Made by a program: the position numbers and the translations under genes. From Aselliscus stoliczkanus (lineage: Eukaryota; Chordata; Mammalia; Chiroptera; Hipposideridae): a stretch of DNA of 64,000 nucleotides. Below the pieces are notes generated by a model. That model was not told the DNA's origin and searched no databases. It worked only from the letters and a program-made list of their open reading frames with translations. Location of the stretch: NCBI GenBank assembly GCA_033961575.1, contig CM066733.1, positions 134,962,421 to 135,026,420 of the forward strand. Reading direction: 5' to 3'. This document shows, in pieces, positions 51,266-62,614 of the stretch; position 1 is the first letter of the stretch, and each line of letters opens with the position of its first letter.

Positions 51266-52176
51266 GTTTTCAACCAGAGCCGTGGTTATAGGTGAAGGAA
51301 TTCAGGCAGTTATTGAATAAATGGCTTAGTTCATAGAATCCTAGACTTGGAGAGTATAATCAGACCTTAGAAATTCAAGGTATCTTTGTGTGCCTTACCA
51401 TGCAGTGCATCAGCCTAACATTCATGACTGTATTTTGTTTTATTTGAAGTACATGTTTGTGCTCATATTGAAAGGTAATTTTTGGTAAATTCTAGCTTTT
51501 CCCCTTTGTCTATTTTAATTTAATTTCCCTTTGTCTATTGTTATCTTCGAGCCCAATAAAGCTGGTCTGCGAACCGTGACAATACAGTTGAGGAAAGAGG
51601 TTCAGTCTCCTTGACATGACCAGACACATTGTAACAGGATGGTGCCTTTTTCATGCATATGCAGCACTGCTAATTATTCTGCTTTAAGAAATAATGGCAT
51701 GTCAGGACATGAAACCTGGGGCCACCGCCTTTATTTAATTGGGCAAGAGTGAATTTGCACATGCCTGTGCATAAAAAAATAATCGCTTAATGTAATTGAA
51801 TATTGGTTTTTTGGTATGCTGTTTTTGCAATGAGGCAGCATCTAGAAAGATCGAAATATAATTTATTCTAATACAGTATCTGCAAAGGGGACAGGGTGTG
51901 TGCCAGGTTGCATCTTCATTATAAATTTCACCCTGAGACCCAGTTAATTCTTCTTCTATTCTTTTCTATTAAAATCACTTTTAAAAAATTAGACAGCAGG
52001 ATTTTTATGGCGTTACAGAGCAAGTGGTGAAATCAGTTCCCCCTGAGCTTCACCCATTTCCTGCAGGTGTTCTTTTCCTCTCAGTCAGGCTCGAGTCTAG
52101 GACTGCTGGGTCTGAGAGGACTTGGATCCTGAGAAGAGAGTTAGCCATCCCCCTCACCTTATCCCCCTCACTTCCT

Positions 52177-52178
<2 letters not shown>

Positions 52179-52220
<42 letters not shown>
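52179..52220. repeat. (AC)n microsatellite
   Basis: 21 perfect AC units. Open frames encoding Thr-His or Cys-Val runs across it are artefacts. Confidence 0.97.
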
Positions 52221-52223
<3 letters not shown>

Positions 52224-52504
52224 ACTACATTCCATCCTAGTGGAACTCTCACCCCAGCCAGGGAACATGGCCTCCTTCTCTGAGGCAGACAATGAAGTTT
52301 CTGCCATGATGGGTAGGGTTCCTTCCCCTGAGGACAGGGGCTCTTAACTTGGAATCCATTTGGAGTTTGGAGGGGAGCTGTGAATCCTCTGAATTTGTTT
52401 TCTAGGAGGAGGGTCTTTTGCTAAATTTTTTGTGATCATGATCCCCAAAAAGGTTATGAAACATACCTCTTCCAGCTTTGTTCTGATCTTTTGAGACCAA
52501 AGAG

Positions 52505-52690
52505 TGTTAGAAGGAATTTGGTCTTGGGAGTCAGATGGGTTTGGAATTGAATGGTTTTTAACAGATTTTAGCTGTGTGGCTTTGGGAAGGCTATGAAACC
52601 TTTCTGAACCCCCATTTTCTCAAATGTAAAACAAGAGTAAGAATGTTTATTTTAAGATTGTAGTGACAGGTAGACTAAATAGAGAAATGG
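52505..52690 (+). mobile_element. MIR SINE (plus strand)
   Basis: 'ttgggagtcagatgggtttg', 'agctgtgtggctttgggaag' and 'ccccattttctcaaatgtaa' give the full MIR order. Confidence 0.82.
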
Positions 52691-53061
52691 TCAATGTTAA
52701 TTTTTTTTTCTCTTCCATCTCATGACTAAAATGAAACCAAGTATTTGTTCTGTCTTATTCCAGATCTTCCTGGGCACTCATCAGGGTGCCATGCATGCAG
52801 CAAACACTCGAATGTTGGTTGAGTGGCTGGTTGGATGGATGGAGTGCTTGGTGTAGTGCCCAGATGAAATCCCTCAGTCTACTTCCTCAAAGCACTTACT
52901 TTCTAAAAGGGATCTTGGTGCTATAATTACTTTTGCTAAGACAACTCTCCTAGGACACTTAGCTTTACTTCCCATGCAAAATCTTTCTGGATACTATTGA
53001 CAAGATGAGAGCTGCTTATCCTGTGCTGAAAATCATGATCTGTGCTGGACCTTTGTCTGTA

Positions 53062-53283
53062 TCAAAGCTGGGCAATCTACCACCCGTAAGCCAAATCTGG
53101 TCTATTGCCTGTTTTTGTAAATAAAGTTTTATTGGAACATAGCCAGTTTCACTGATTTATGTATCATCTATGATTGTTTTTGTACTATGGCAGAGTTAGG
53201 TAGTTAGAACAGAGACCATATGGACTGTAAAGCCTAAAATATTTATTATCTGCCTCTTAATGGGAAATGTTTGCCAACTCTGG
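53062..53283 (+). mobile_element. hAT-type DNA transposon relic
   Basis: The left end 'agctgggcaatctaccaccc' and right end 'tgtttgccaactctgg' are a decayed inverted pair. The middle 'gtaaataaagttttattgga' and 'gcagagttaggtagttagaa' is a common mammalian repeat. The family is not named. Confidence 0.62.
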
Positions 53284-55627
53284 ATATATATTATCTGCCC
53301 TCCTTACTATAACTCTGCAGGATTGGTCTTAAGATGCCTCCTTCTATGGATTGAGAAGCTAAGACCCAACAGAATTAAATGTCTTGACGGAGATTGCATA
53401 ACTTATAAATGGTTAGGTCTATGTGATTTCATAGCCTCTGTTCTTTCCTGTAAATATTAATACCTTTCAACTCAGCCCAAACCTAGCTGAACCAGTTACA
53501 TCTTCCAGTCCTGTCTGGTGACCATGACTGGCTCGAGGAGCAGTACAGTAATGTCCTAGTACAATCTGGCAGTCCTAGCATTTGTCCACATCCTGGCCGA
53601 GCCCTGCAGTATAAATCATGTGAATGTCTAAGTAGGAGAGAGAGTGGAATGAGGATTTCAAGGACTAATACTGCAGATGGCAGAGTGACATGGGTATGCA
53701 CTTGTTTATATGCTGACACAATGCTGCTCTCCAAGGTTCAGCAGGTTCAGCATTCCCAGGAGTGTCCCTGTTGCTGCTGAACATGGCATCCAGTGTTGTT
53801 TGGTGCCTTTGATGAATAATGTGTAATATTTGTGCATTTTTAGCACATAGCCACTCAATACAGACTTTCCCTGCTTCCAGCTATGAGACAGTGAGAGCTT
53901 TGGACCTCCACACTTGCTCACTGGTACTGTGCCCTGGCTGGCAGATCTGACCCTAAATTCAAGATGAAAGTTCTTTCACAGTGAGTTAATTCTGATGCAA
54001 ATTTGACTGTTTAAAGGGTTTATACATGAAGTTTTATGGCTCTTCTGTTAATACACCATCTGCCCATTATTCCTACTTCTCACTCGACTTCACCCTTCCA
54101 ATTAATTTTTCCAAGCTTATACACTGATTATAATTAAACAGAAGAAACAAAATTGGAAAAAATCAGCTATTTCTGCTTTAAACGACTGCATAGCAGTGTT
54201 TGCCTCGTAACTGTTACAAGCTGATATCAATAACAGTGACCAAATTATAGCCACACAACTGGAAGTAATACAGTTAGGTAATTTATCCATCTGTCAAAGG
54301 ATATATCGAATGAAAAATGGCTATAGTGTTAATTGTCATATAAAAGTGGGTATTATAATATCGGCCTAGTGGAGAGAGGAGAGGTGAGAAGGATTAGGAG
54401 GCAAATGATCTTTCTGATAGTCTGTTTTTGTCCTGTCTTTGTGGCAGGCATTAAGGAGTGTCTGTGCATCTCACGTCATCTGTCCTGGAGCTGCTGATGG
54501 AGGATTCCATGGAAAAGCAGCAGAGCTGCAGGCTGTACAGGAAAGATCCAGAGCTATAATTAGCTTCCAATTCATTGTGTTCTACCGTAGTGACCCTAAT
54601 TTCTCCAAAGATGAAATCCTGTAGGCTGACCTTGTGGCTTTCCACTCTCTATGATCAATGACTCTTTCAGTTTATGGCGAAAATATAAAATAGATAAAAA
54701 TGGGGCTGTTCTGGTTTAAGTCGGGGGTGGAAGAGCCTGGTAGAATTAAGTAAGACTTCATTTGTTGTGCCAGCGTAACTCCACGGGGAAATAATGGGTT
54801 GATTAAAAGTATTGGTCTATTTAATTATTTAGAGAAATGCTTCTAACAGATATGTTTCTCTTTGTAGCCCTTTTAATTTATTCCTAACATGTTTTAGTGC
54901 AGTTATGTTTTTTTAAGCTTTAAAATATCCAAGTAGCTCTCCAGGAATTTTTGTTTGTTTCTTTCTTCTGTGACACCAGGTACTTCTCATTGGTCAAAAC
55001 TCTTGATGATTCATTTGTATTTCTATCTTAGAAATGTGTTTAAGAACCCATCAAAATTCAGATATACCTCTTAGTGGAGACTAAATAGCAAATTTTTAAA
55101 AATTGTGAATGATTATTGCATACCTTGAGTTGGGGAGGAATTAACAAGTTAGTAGAATTTCAGTTTATATTGATGAGGCAAGGTGGGGGTGGTGATGTAG
55201 TCACTTCCTAGGTGAGGGAGAGGGATAAGCAAGGCATAGAAACCTGTATAAATGGTGCTTCCTAGAGCTGTTCATACCAGATATACTGGGTACAAGAAGT
55301 TCTGTTAATTTGGGAAATAGCAAAGCATGTTTGTGAGAGTCCTACCATGTAAAAATGAGTGCACCAAAACAATTGTTTGAAAGGCCTTGTGTTTCGTCTT
55401 CCTGAAGGCCATACCAAGAAGGGAAGCTGGTGCTATGCTATTATTTCTTCCCAGCTCTCTTGCTGTGTGCTTTTTTTTAAGCGCATGTGCATTTTCATGA
55501 TTAGTCATAGTTCTATGTATGTGTGTGGCAGCATTTGGGGGTGGGTGGGTTGGTGACATAAGGCTTGTATCACTTGACTGCCAACTTTGCTGAGCTCACA
55601 TGTTGTCCTTATTTATGTGTTTGCCAG

Positions 55628-55709
55628 GGAGAAATGCCTGCTGCCTCTCCAGTTGGCTTTGGAATCCAAGAATGTGAAGCTGGCCCAACACGCCTTGGCC
55701 GGGATACAG
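55628..55709 (+). CDS. ARFGEF3: ARFGEF3 coding exon 3 (residues 46-73)
   Basis: The acceptor TGTTTGCCAG precedes the exon, whose first base completes the Arg codon from exon 2. It then encodes 27 residues including KCLLPLQLALESKNVKLAQ and ending HALAGIQ, with donor GTATGG. The pattern of leucines and alanines is that of paired alpha helices, the armadillo-like DCB fold seen in BIG1/BIG2, where the related motif is a 'PFELAC' segment. The exon lies 33.8 kb downstream of exon 2 and 2.8 kb upstream of exon 4. An open frame reading on past the donor into the intron has no support as coding sequence. Confidence 0.94.
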
Positions 55710-58528
55710 GTATGGCTCTCACTGAGTGCAATGCGGGTGACAGAAATTGACAGGCCCCTTTGGCACGGAAAGAGCAAATAGTTAATATCTTAAATACTAG
55801 CCGTTTAAAGACCCAGACAGAAATTTAGTTGAATTAGGTAATAACTATAGAGAATAACAGGATTTCCTTATATTTACCAGCATTTCTCTGTGCACAGTAT
55901 TACCTTGTTGAGCCTTTATTGTCACATACTGATTCCTGAGGACCCAGCTAAGTCCACACAGAAATGAAATATTTTTTGTGATGTCCAACTTTTAGGAGAA
56001 TAAAGGATCCCAAGAGAGACACCTCAAGTCCTATACTAACTCAGATCTTGTATACATTCAACAGCTGTGGTTCCGTGTAATGAAAATTCATGGTAAACCT
56101 GAAAGATCTTGTTTTGTTTCCTAGTCTACTGTTAGGTTGGCAAATGAATTCATGTGTTTTATATCCAGAGCAAGATTGGGAAGAAAAAAGAAATTTGGTC
56201 TAATAATAAAAAAAGTTAGATTACTTGAACACATTTCCTTCTCTGAGCATTTGTTCATTTGTATTTTTTACACCACACATAATAGATCTCATTCCAACAG
56301 TGTAAAGATGATGGGTATATAACTACATTGACTTTTTAAGTGGCTTGGTTTCTAAGAGACAAGCACTTTGAAGTTCGAGCCTACATGGGTTTATTCGGTG
56401 TGGCCATGAATTGGTTGCATCTGTAGGATGTCTTTTCACATCAGTATACACAATTTCATGGTTAGCATTTTAAGCTCAGAGAGGTCCCTAATACCTTTTC
56501 AGAATTAACACATATACAAAAGTGAGAAAATTACAACTTATTTTTCCCCAGTGGATTGGAATTAGATAATATATGTTTTAATCTGCAATAGTATTAGAAA
56601 TGTTTAAAAATCATCAATAATGTTATTAAAAATTCTTTGTTTTTCTCCAAGGTAATTGGGCCAACCATGAAAATGAATGGGAGTTTGTTCTGACCTGTTA
56701 CCGATGTTCCTTTTTCTCTAGTATTCTTTAGATTTTCTAATTACTTTTTTGTTTTTAATCTTCCAACACTCTAAGTTACAGTCTGTGATTTCAAGGGCTT
56801 ACCTAGTCACAGTACCGTCTATGACCTGGTGGCCATTGGCCTTCCTCTTACCATCCTTTGTCACCTCCCATGAACTTTAGGCACTTTTTTTAGGGCTTCA
56901 CAGCCTTTATCACTTTTATTAAAAAGAAGTTTGTGTATTATTGACTTTGACCTCCGGCTGCCCTGCATGACAACATGCTACTGAAAAATCTCTTTTCAGA
57001 GAATGTGGGCAAAGTGGCAGGGAGTCCTAAGAAGGGGGATTGCCCACTTGCTCTCCAGGTCTGCGGTGGCATTGGGCTAAAAGAGGGAGCCATTACCCTG
57101 GCTGAATCCGAATCCGAAAGCTCTTCAGGGTGGCCACTCTCGCTGAATTGGCCAAAAACAAACTTAACAGGGGTTAATATAAAATCCTCCACTGAGGTCT
57201 CAGAAGTCCTCTGCTCCAGGACAGGAAGGGAGAGAGCAGTTTACCTGCAGTCTTTGTGAGTGAGGATCAGGGCGAGTCAGCACAGAATGTTCTCTGGTTT
57301 ACAGCTAAGCTAATTTGATTTGACAATGTGATTCAACTAAGGCATTGCTATTTTTGTTGGTTTTTTAGGCAATAAACACTTCCAATTATCTTAGTAACTA
57401 GAATCCAGAGGTGAGCAGTTTTAGGTTTGATGATACAGCAAGTTGGTGGTGCCACCAATGACCCCATTTCTTTCTATCTCTCCCCCTGCCACCTTTTTAT
57501 TTATTATTATTTTAGAGTTACAATAAAATTAAGAGAAGGTGCAGAGATTTCCCATCTACTCCCTACCCCCATGTTTTTTGGTTTTCTTTTTAACCCAGGA
57601 TGAGCCTGCATTGACACATCATATTCTCCCACAGCCCATGGTTTATACACCCTCTTGGTTCTGTTGTTCTTTAATGCCAGACCACCCCTGAAGTGTTACA
57701 GTCACCCTGGAGGCCATACCTTAAGCATCTATGAAACCATATGGAGCTGAGAACATGAGAAAGTAGCTGAGGAGGTTTAGTATGGAGAACAAGGATTCAG
57801 GTGGACTTCATAGCTCACTTCCAATATTTTAGAAGCTTAATCTGTGTCGATCCAGGGAAAGATGAGGGAGCAAAAGTTGTAAGCAGGTGGGTTTTGGTAC
57901 AATCAGAGAAAGAATTTTATGAAAAGTAAGTATTGTCCTGAATAGAAGAGGGCTGTCCTGTGAGGCATAATGACTCCTGGGAAACTTTGTGACAGAGAAA
58001 TGTCTTCTCTGTTTAGATTTTTGTGGGATTGGTTTTCTGACAAAAATATGTCAAGATTTGCGTATTCATGAATAATTCCTTGGTAAATGGCAGTTCACAG
58101 TAGGAAGAAAAAAGGTAAATATCAGAGAAAAGGAGCTTGTGCTCTGCAAGACCTCTCCTTCTTGTGACAAAGCTAAATTCAGAAAGGGTATATGTGAACA
58201 CGACTATCACGAGGGGCCAAGTTGCCCTGGGCACATTCATCCTTCACCCCCGCCTCCCAAATAACCTATATGGCCACCATGTTAGAATTTTACTCGATAA
58301 AATGTATAACAAATCATCTAATAGCAGGAGAAAGTCTTCACCAAAAGCCATTTACAGAAGCTTTGATGCGTTTTTCTTTTCAGTGACACGTAGCATGAGT
58401 CCTTTTCTAATGGCCTCCAGCTACATGCCTCCTAAGAGAAATTATCCTCAGTACATACTAAGATACTATAACAGAATGAGGCAGCAGGGAAAGCCTATCT
58501 GTGATCACTGCCTTGCACCTCTTTACAG
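55710..58528 (+). other. ARFGEF3: ARFGEF3 intron 3
   Basis: 2,819 bases from GTATGG to CTTTACAG. No repeat family or gene is recognised with confidence inside it. Confidence 0.9.
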
Positions 58529-58660
58529 AAGCTTCTGTCGGAGGAAAGGTTTGTATCCATGGAAACAGACTCTGATGAGAAGCAGCTGCTCAATCAGATC
58601 CTGAACGCTGTGAAAGTGACGCCCTCCCTCAACGAAGACCTGCAGGTGGAAGTGATGAAG
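58529..58660 (+). CDS. ARFGEF3: ARFGEF3 coding exon 4 (residues 74-117)
   Basis: The acceptor CTCTTTACAG leads into 44 complete codons beginning KLLSEERFVSMETDSDEKQ and ending with EVMK, then donor GTTGGT. The exon starts and ends in phase 0. It encodes further helices of the DCB-like region, with an acidic loop (METDSDE) between them. From memory, prohibitin-2 binding by human BIG3 maps further along the N-terminal part, around residue 165, so that surface is not yet reached here. A longer open frame from 58137 overlaps this exon in another reading frame and is a shadow. I could not find the next exon (expected to continue with a leucine- and isoleucine-rich helix) before 64000. Confidence 0.94.
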
Positions 58661-59031
58661 GTTGGTGTGACGTGGGTGCCCATTTGCGTCATTGGGATAG
58701 GAACAAACTCGGACAATGCCCCCCTCCTCCAGACCTCATTGTTTTCTTGAAAACGCCTCTGCATTGTGGTCATGCTAGCTCACCCTTCATTTGGAATATA
58801 TGGTTATTATCCTTGCTTATGGTCCCCCAGAATTACCTTGATTGTTGAACAGAAATGACGACTAAATAAAAGGTACAATTTCAAGTACTTCTGTAAGATT
58901 GTTGACATGATCATACATAACAAATGTTAGAAAACGTGTAAGTATCACTGTTTTTGTGATAAATATATGTGAGTGGTTCTTGCTTGGGGTAGATCTAATC
59001 ATCCTGGGTATTCTTCCTGCCTGATATGTTA

Positions 59032-59148
59032 GGAGATTTCTTTTTTTTTTTTTTTGAGGGCAGTGTCACTGGCCCTCATAAGTGGGACCCGAACTGGGGC
59101 CGCTGGCTTCCCAAGCCAGCGCTTAACCGCCGTGCCACTCGGCCGGCC
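59032..59148 (-). mobile_element. Short-form tRNA-derived SINE (minus strand)
   Basis: The minus-strand head ggccggccgagtggcacggc is followed by an A-rich tail. The exact target duplication CCTGATATGTTA lies at 59020-59031 and 59149-59160. Confidence 0.92.
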
Positions 59149-59774
59149 CCTGATATGTTAAAACAAAGCAAAGACCTAATGATGTTTTGACATACTCGTA
59201 TACTAAGCTTTTAGAACAGTTGGTTTAGAGGAAGGAAGACCATCCTTGGGAGCCATATCAGAATCACATCTTTTTATTTTTTTTTTCTATCCTCAAATGA
59301 TGTGAACCTAATCTCCCACATTCCAGTTACCATGTACTTTTTAGGGAATGCATCCCTCCCTCCCCTTTCTCTTTTCTCTCCCTTGAGAATCACCATGATT
59401 GGGAGCCCTGCATGCTGACTCTAGAGTGTGTCTTATCTGGTGAGTGAACCATGAAATTGACAGAAAAGGATGGAAATCTCTGCCCAAAATAGCCCATTGG
59501 TCAGAGTAACACAGCTGGAACCAATGAGCTGGCTTTTAATAATGCCATCTGTCCGTTTCTTCCCTAGAGGACTATGTAGAGAAGAATGTTTAAGAATAGT
59601 TGGTGTCATATAATGGTTGATTTCTTCCTGGAAATGTACTGAAAGCTTTTGGTCTCGGATAAGAGACTTCACATCTCTGGATTTTATTTTTTCCAATCAG
59701 AAAAGAAAAGATTGGCTTCAGTCATGACATTTTCTTAATGCCCTGGTCTTCACCCTCACCCTGTTGGGGAGTAG

Positions 59775-60000
59775 TCTACTGTAGTGATTAATGAAGAACT
59801 CAGATTCTGAAATTAGCTTGTCTGGGTTTGAATCCTTATTCATTGCCCAGCAGCATGGCCTAGGAAAGGTTCCTTAACCTCTCTGCCTTGATTCCCTCAT
59901 CTGTAAAATGGGGATAATAGTAGCACCTACCCGATAGGATTGTTGGGAGGATTAAATAAGAATTTAGCATGGTGTCTGGCACGAAGCAAGTGTGTTTGAA
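59775..60000 (+). mobile_element. MIR SINE (plus strand)
   Basis: A well-preserved MIR: 'gtctgggtttgaatccttat', 'catctgtaaaatggggataa' and 'gtagcacctacccgatagga'. Confidence 0.88.
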
Positions 60001-60496
60001 GTATTATATTTTACCACCTCTGTTCCTATCACATCTCCCGCTACTACCTCCTGCTGCTGAGTCAGAATCTCAGTGGGTGGGTCTAGGAATAGTCTTATAC
60101 TCAATAAACACTGAGAATCTCTGAGCTAGCTCATCTTGATGATCTCTCTTTTACTCTCTTTGTTCTGGAATATACAATTTTGCCCTGTCCTTTGACATAC
60201 GTTTGGAGGCTGTGCCTTCATAGGAACTGAAGAGGAACCACCTCCAGACTTGTTTGACTTCTCTCCTACCCCTGGGCTACTGTTGAGGGAAAGGTGAGGC
60301 CAGGTGCCATGTTAAACATTTGTGTGACTTTCAAGTCTAGTCTCTTGAGTGCTTCCAGATGCTGGAGGGTGAGCTCTGGCGTCCAACTAAGAAACACACC
60401 TCACAGATTTCATACAATTCTGAAAATTCTCCCAGGAATACAGCTTTTTGTAGAATACAGGAATTTGTATTAAACATTCAGAAAATACCTATTTTT

Positions 60497-60951
60497 GGGC
60501 CGGCCGAGTGGCGCATTGGTTAAGCGCTGGTTTTGGGATGCCAGCGGCCCCGGTTCGGATCCCACATGAGGGCCAGTGACACTGCCCTCTACAGCTAACA
60601 ACAGCTCCACCTGGAGCTGGGCTGTGCGAGCCCCGGTGATGGTGTGGGCTGCAGCCCCTGCTGCAGTGGGCTGCCATAGGCTGCAGTGAGTGGCCCGCAG
60701 CCAGCGTGAGCGGCTGGCAGCCAAGCGTGAGCTGCCAATAGCCGCGGTGAGCGACATCCAGAGGCCAGCGACCGATCTGCCTCATCCGGGAAGAGCGCAA
60801 TGACGATACCAACAGTGAAGCACCATCCTCCGCAACTAAACTGAAGAACAAAAAGACAGCAACTTGTCTGTTCCCCTTCCCCGATTCCCCAACGCTGTTC
60901 CCCTCCGCCAGTTCCCCAATAAAATCTTTAACAAAAAAAAAAAAAAAAAAA
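60497..60951 (+). mobile_element. Long-form composite tRNA-SINE, best preserved copy
   Basis: The tRNA-like head starts gggccggccgagtggcgcat, with an A-box region at 60503-60523 and a B box GGTTCGGATCC at 60552-60562. A GC-rich body with short internal repeats (about 60640-60780) follows. The 3' module contains ACTGAAGAACAAAAAG and two C-rich segments, then AATAAAATCTTT and a poly-A. The flanking 17-bp duplications (AGAAAATACCTATTTTT at 60480-60496 and 60952-60968) are identical, which marks a fairly recent insertion. Confidence 0.93.
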
Positions 60952-61575
60952 AGAAAATACCTATTTTTCTAGGAGCTGTGGAGAAGCAAGATGTTTAATG
61001 GCTATGTCAACCATGCCACCTGTTTTGAAAACTTATACTTGCATTAAAAAATCCCAGCCCAGTCGTGCTGCCTGCCAGCCTTGCTGAGGACAGGAGTTGA
61101 CACATGTTAACTCTACTGGAAATCCTGGAAAGCCTGTCATAATGGACTTCCTAATGACACCGTAATACACCATGGTATTTGCAGTTAATGTCAGGAAGAA
61201 AATCAGACATCGTCAGAAAAAAGAAAAAACAGTAATCTGGGCTGCCATTCTTTACAATAGATTTCCAAAATGCTTAAGCAAAAAAGGATCTTTGTTATAT
61301 GCTATTATTTTTAACTATATAAACATTGGAATTGGGAAAAAAAATATTTCAATTCACAACAAACTCAGCCTTAATCTCATATTTTTTGTAGTATACTTAT
61401 ATTTTAGAGAAACATTTTTAGCCAAGCAGATAGGAAATTAATGATGATAAAATTATACATTAAAGTGATATTATTATTAGCATCAAATGAAACTTTGGGA
61501 ATGGTGGTATGACTGTGATAGCGTACAAGTGAGAGCTCCATGATCATTTCCCATTTCTGAGATTTAGATTGTGTA

Positions 61576-61579
<4 letters not shown>

Positions 61580-61612
<33 letters not shown>
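61580..61612. repeat. (GT)n microsatellite
   Basis: About 16 GT units in intron 4, with an imperfect GT stretch just upstream. Confidence 0.95.
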
Positions 61613-61615
<3 letters not shown>

Positions 61616-62020
61616 GTATAATTTGGTATAATCTTAGAAATAAGTTTTACACTCTTTCTCTGCGCGTGAGGAATTTCTATACTACTTTGGTTGTCTTCAG
61701 AAGTGTGCACCCTTTTATCTTATACTTCTGTAATACTTGTAATGATCCAAGTAAAAATGCTTAAATAAATCCTTGCTTTGCTAATGTTGCTACAACATTA
61801 AATGTTTTTAGCACTTGTCCTCCCAAAAATTAATTTTAAAAAAGAGAACAAGAGAGAATTGGATGAGTCCTCAAAGGAAAGACTGGATTCCTATTACATA
61901 TGAAGAGTGTATTAATTTATTCTTGGTGTTTCTATATAACTCATTCTCATGATAAATTATCTAAACTAGATATTTCATGTAAAAATCCTCCACTCATTTT
62001 TGTATAAAAGTTTTGTAATC

Positions 62021-62614
62021 AAAGTAGACCGCCCTTATCCACAGTTTCACTTTCTGTGGTTTCAGTTACCCACAGTCAACTGGGTTCTGAAAATATTAAA
62101 TGGAAAATTCTAGAAATAAGCAATTCAGAAGTGTTAAATTGTGTGCAATTCCGAGTAGCATGATGAAATCTCACCATCCCACTTCTCCCCACTCAGGATG
62201 TGAATCCTCTCTTTGTCCAGCATGTTCATGCCGTAGATGCTCCCTGTCCATTAGTCATTTAGTAGCCTTCTCAGTTATCAAATCAGTTATTGGGTTGTCA
62301 GAAAAGTTAGAATGTATTTTTTTCTATGTTTTTTGTTGCAAAAATGCATCATGTCTTTTTGGACAACCCAATACTGTGGTATCACAGTGCTTGTGTTCAG
62401 GTAACCCTTATTTTAAATAATGATGATACCAAAGAGAAAGGTAGTGATTCTGGCTTTCTGGATATGCCAGAGAAGCCATAAAGCATCTCTTTTGAGTGAA
62501 AAGATATGTATATATAGGAAAAAAACAGCATATATTGGGTTAGGTATTATCAGTGGTTTCAGGAATCCACTGGGGGTCTTGGAATGTATCTTCTGCACAT
62601 AATGGGGGACTACT
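62021..62614 (+). mobile_element. Tigger-type DNA transposon, internally deleted
   Basis: The right end GGGGGACTACTGTA is the complement of the Tigger terminus CAGTAGTCCCCC. The left end 'agtagaccgcccttatccac' is its decayed partner. From about 62416 the start of a pogo/Tigger-type transposase frame is visible (a MxPKRK start, then Leu-Ser-Glu-Lys), after which the sequence jumps to the 3' end. An 82-bp MITE is nested inside at 62290. Confidence 0.82.
62290..62371. mobile_element. 82-bp mariner-type MITE nested in the Tigger element
   Basis: The inverted ends TTGGGTTGTC and GACAACCCAA are exact, and the next bases (AGAAAAG and CTTTTTG) pair as well. TA lies on both sides (62288-62289 and 62372-62373). 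Removing the element and one TA rejoins the Tigger sequence. Confidence 0.88.

Larger units (their letters stand above)
21788..55627 (+). other. ARFGEF3: ARFGEF3 intron 2
   Basis: This 33,840-base intron runs from GTAAGG to TTTGCCAG. About 21.8-26.9 kb, 28-33 kb and 35-37 kb hold mostly unassigned sequence with few recognisable repeats. 33-34.9 kb and 37-50 kb are repeat-dense. No nested gene is recognised. In human the small antisense gene PBOV1 lies within ARFGEF3, and I see no counterpart. Confidence 0.9.

Noticed and set aside
58137..58604. 155-codon frame overlapping ARFGEF3 exon 4
   Set aside because: It runs through the intron and across the acceptor in a different frame from the true exon.
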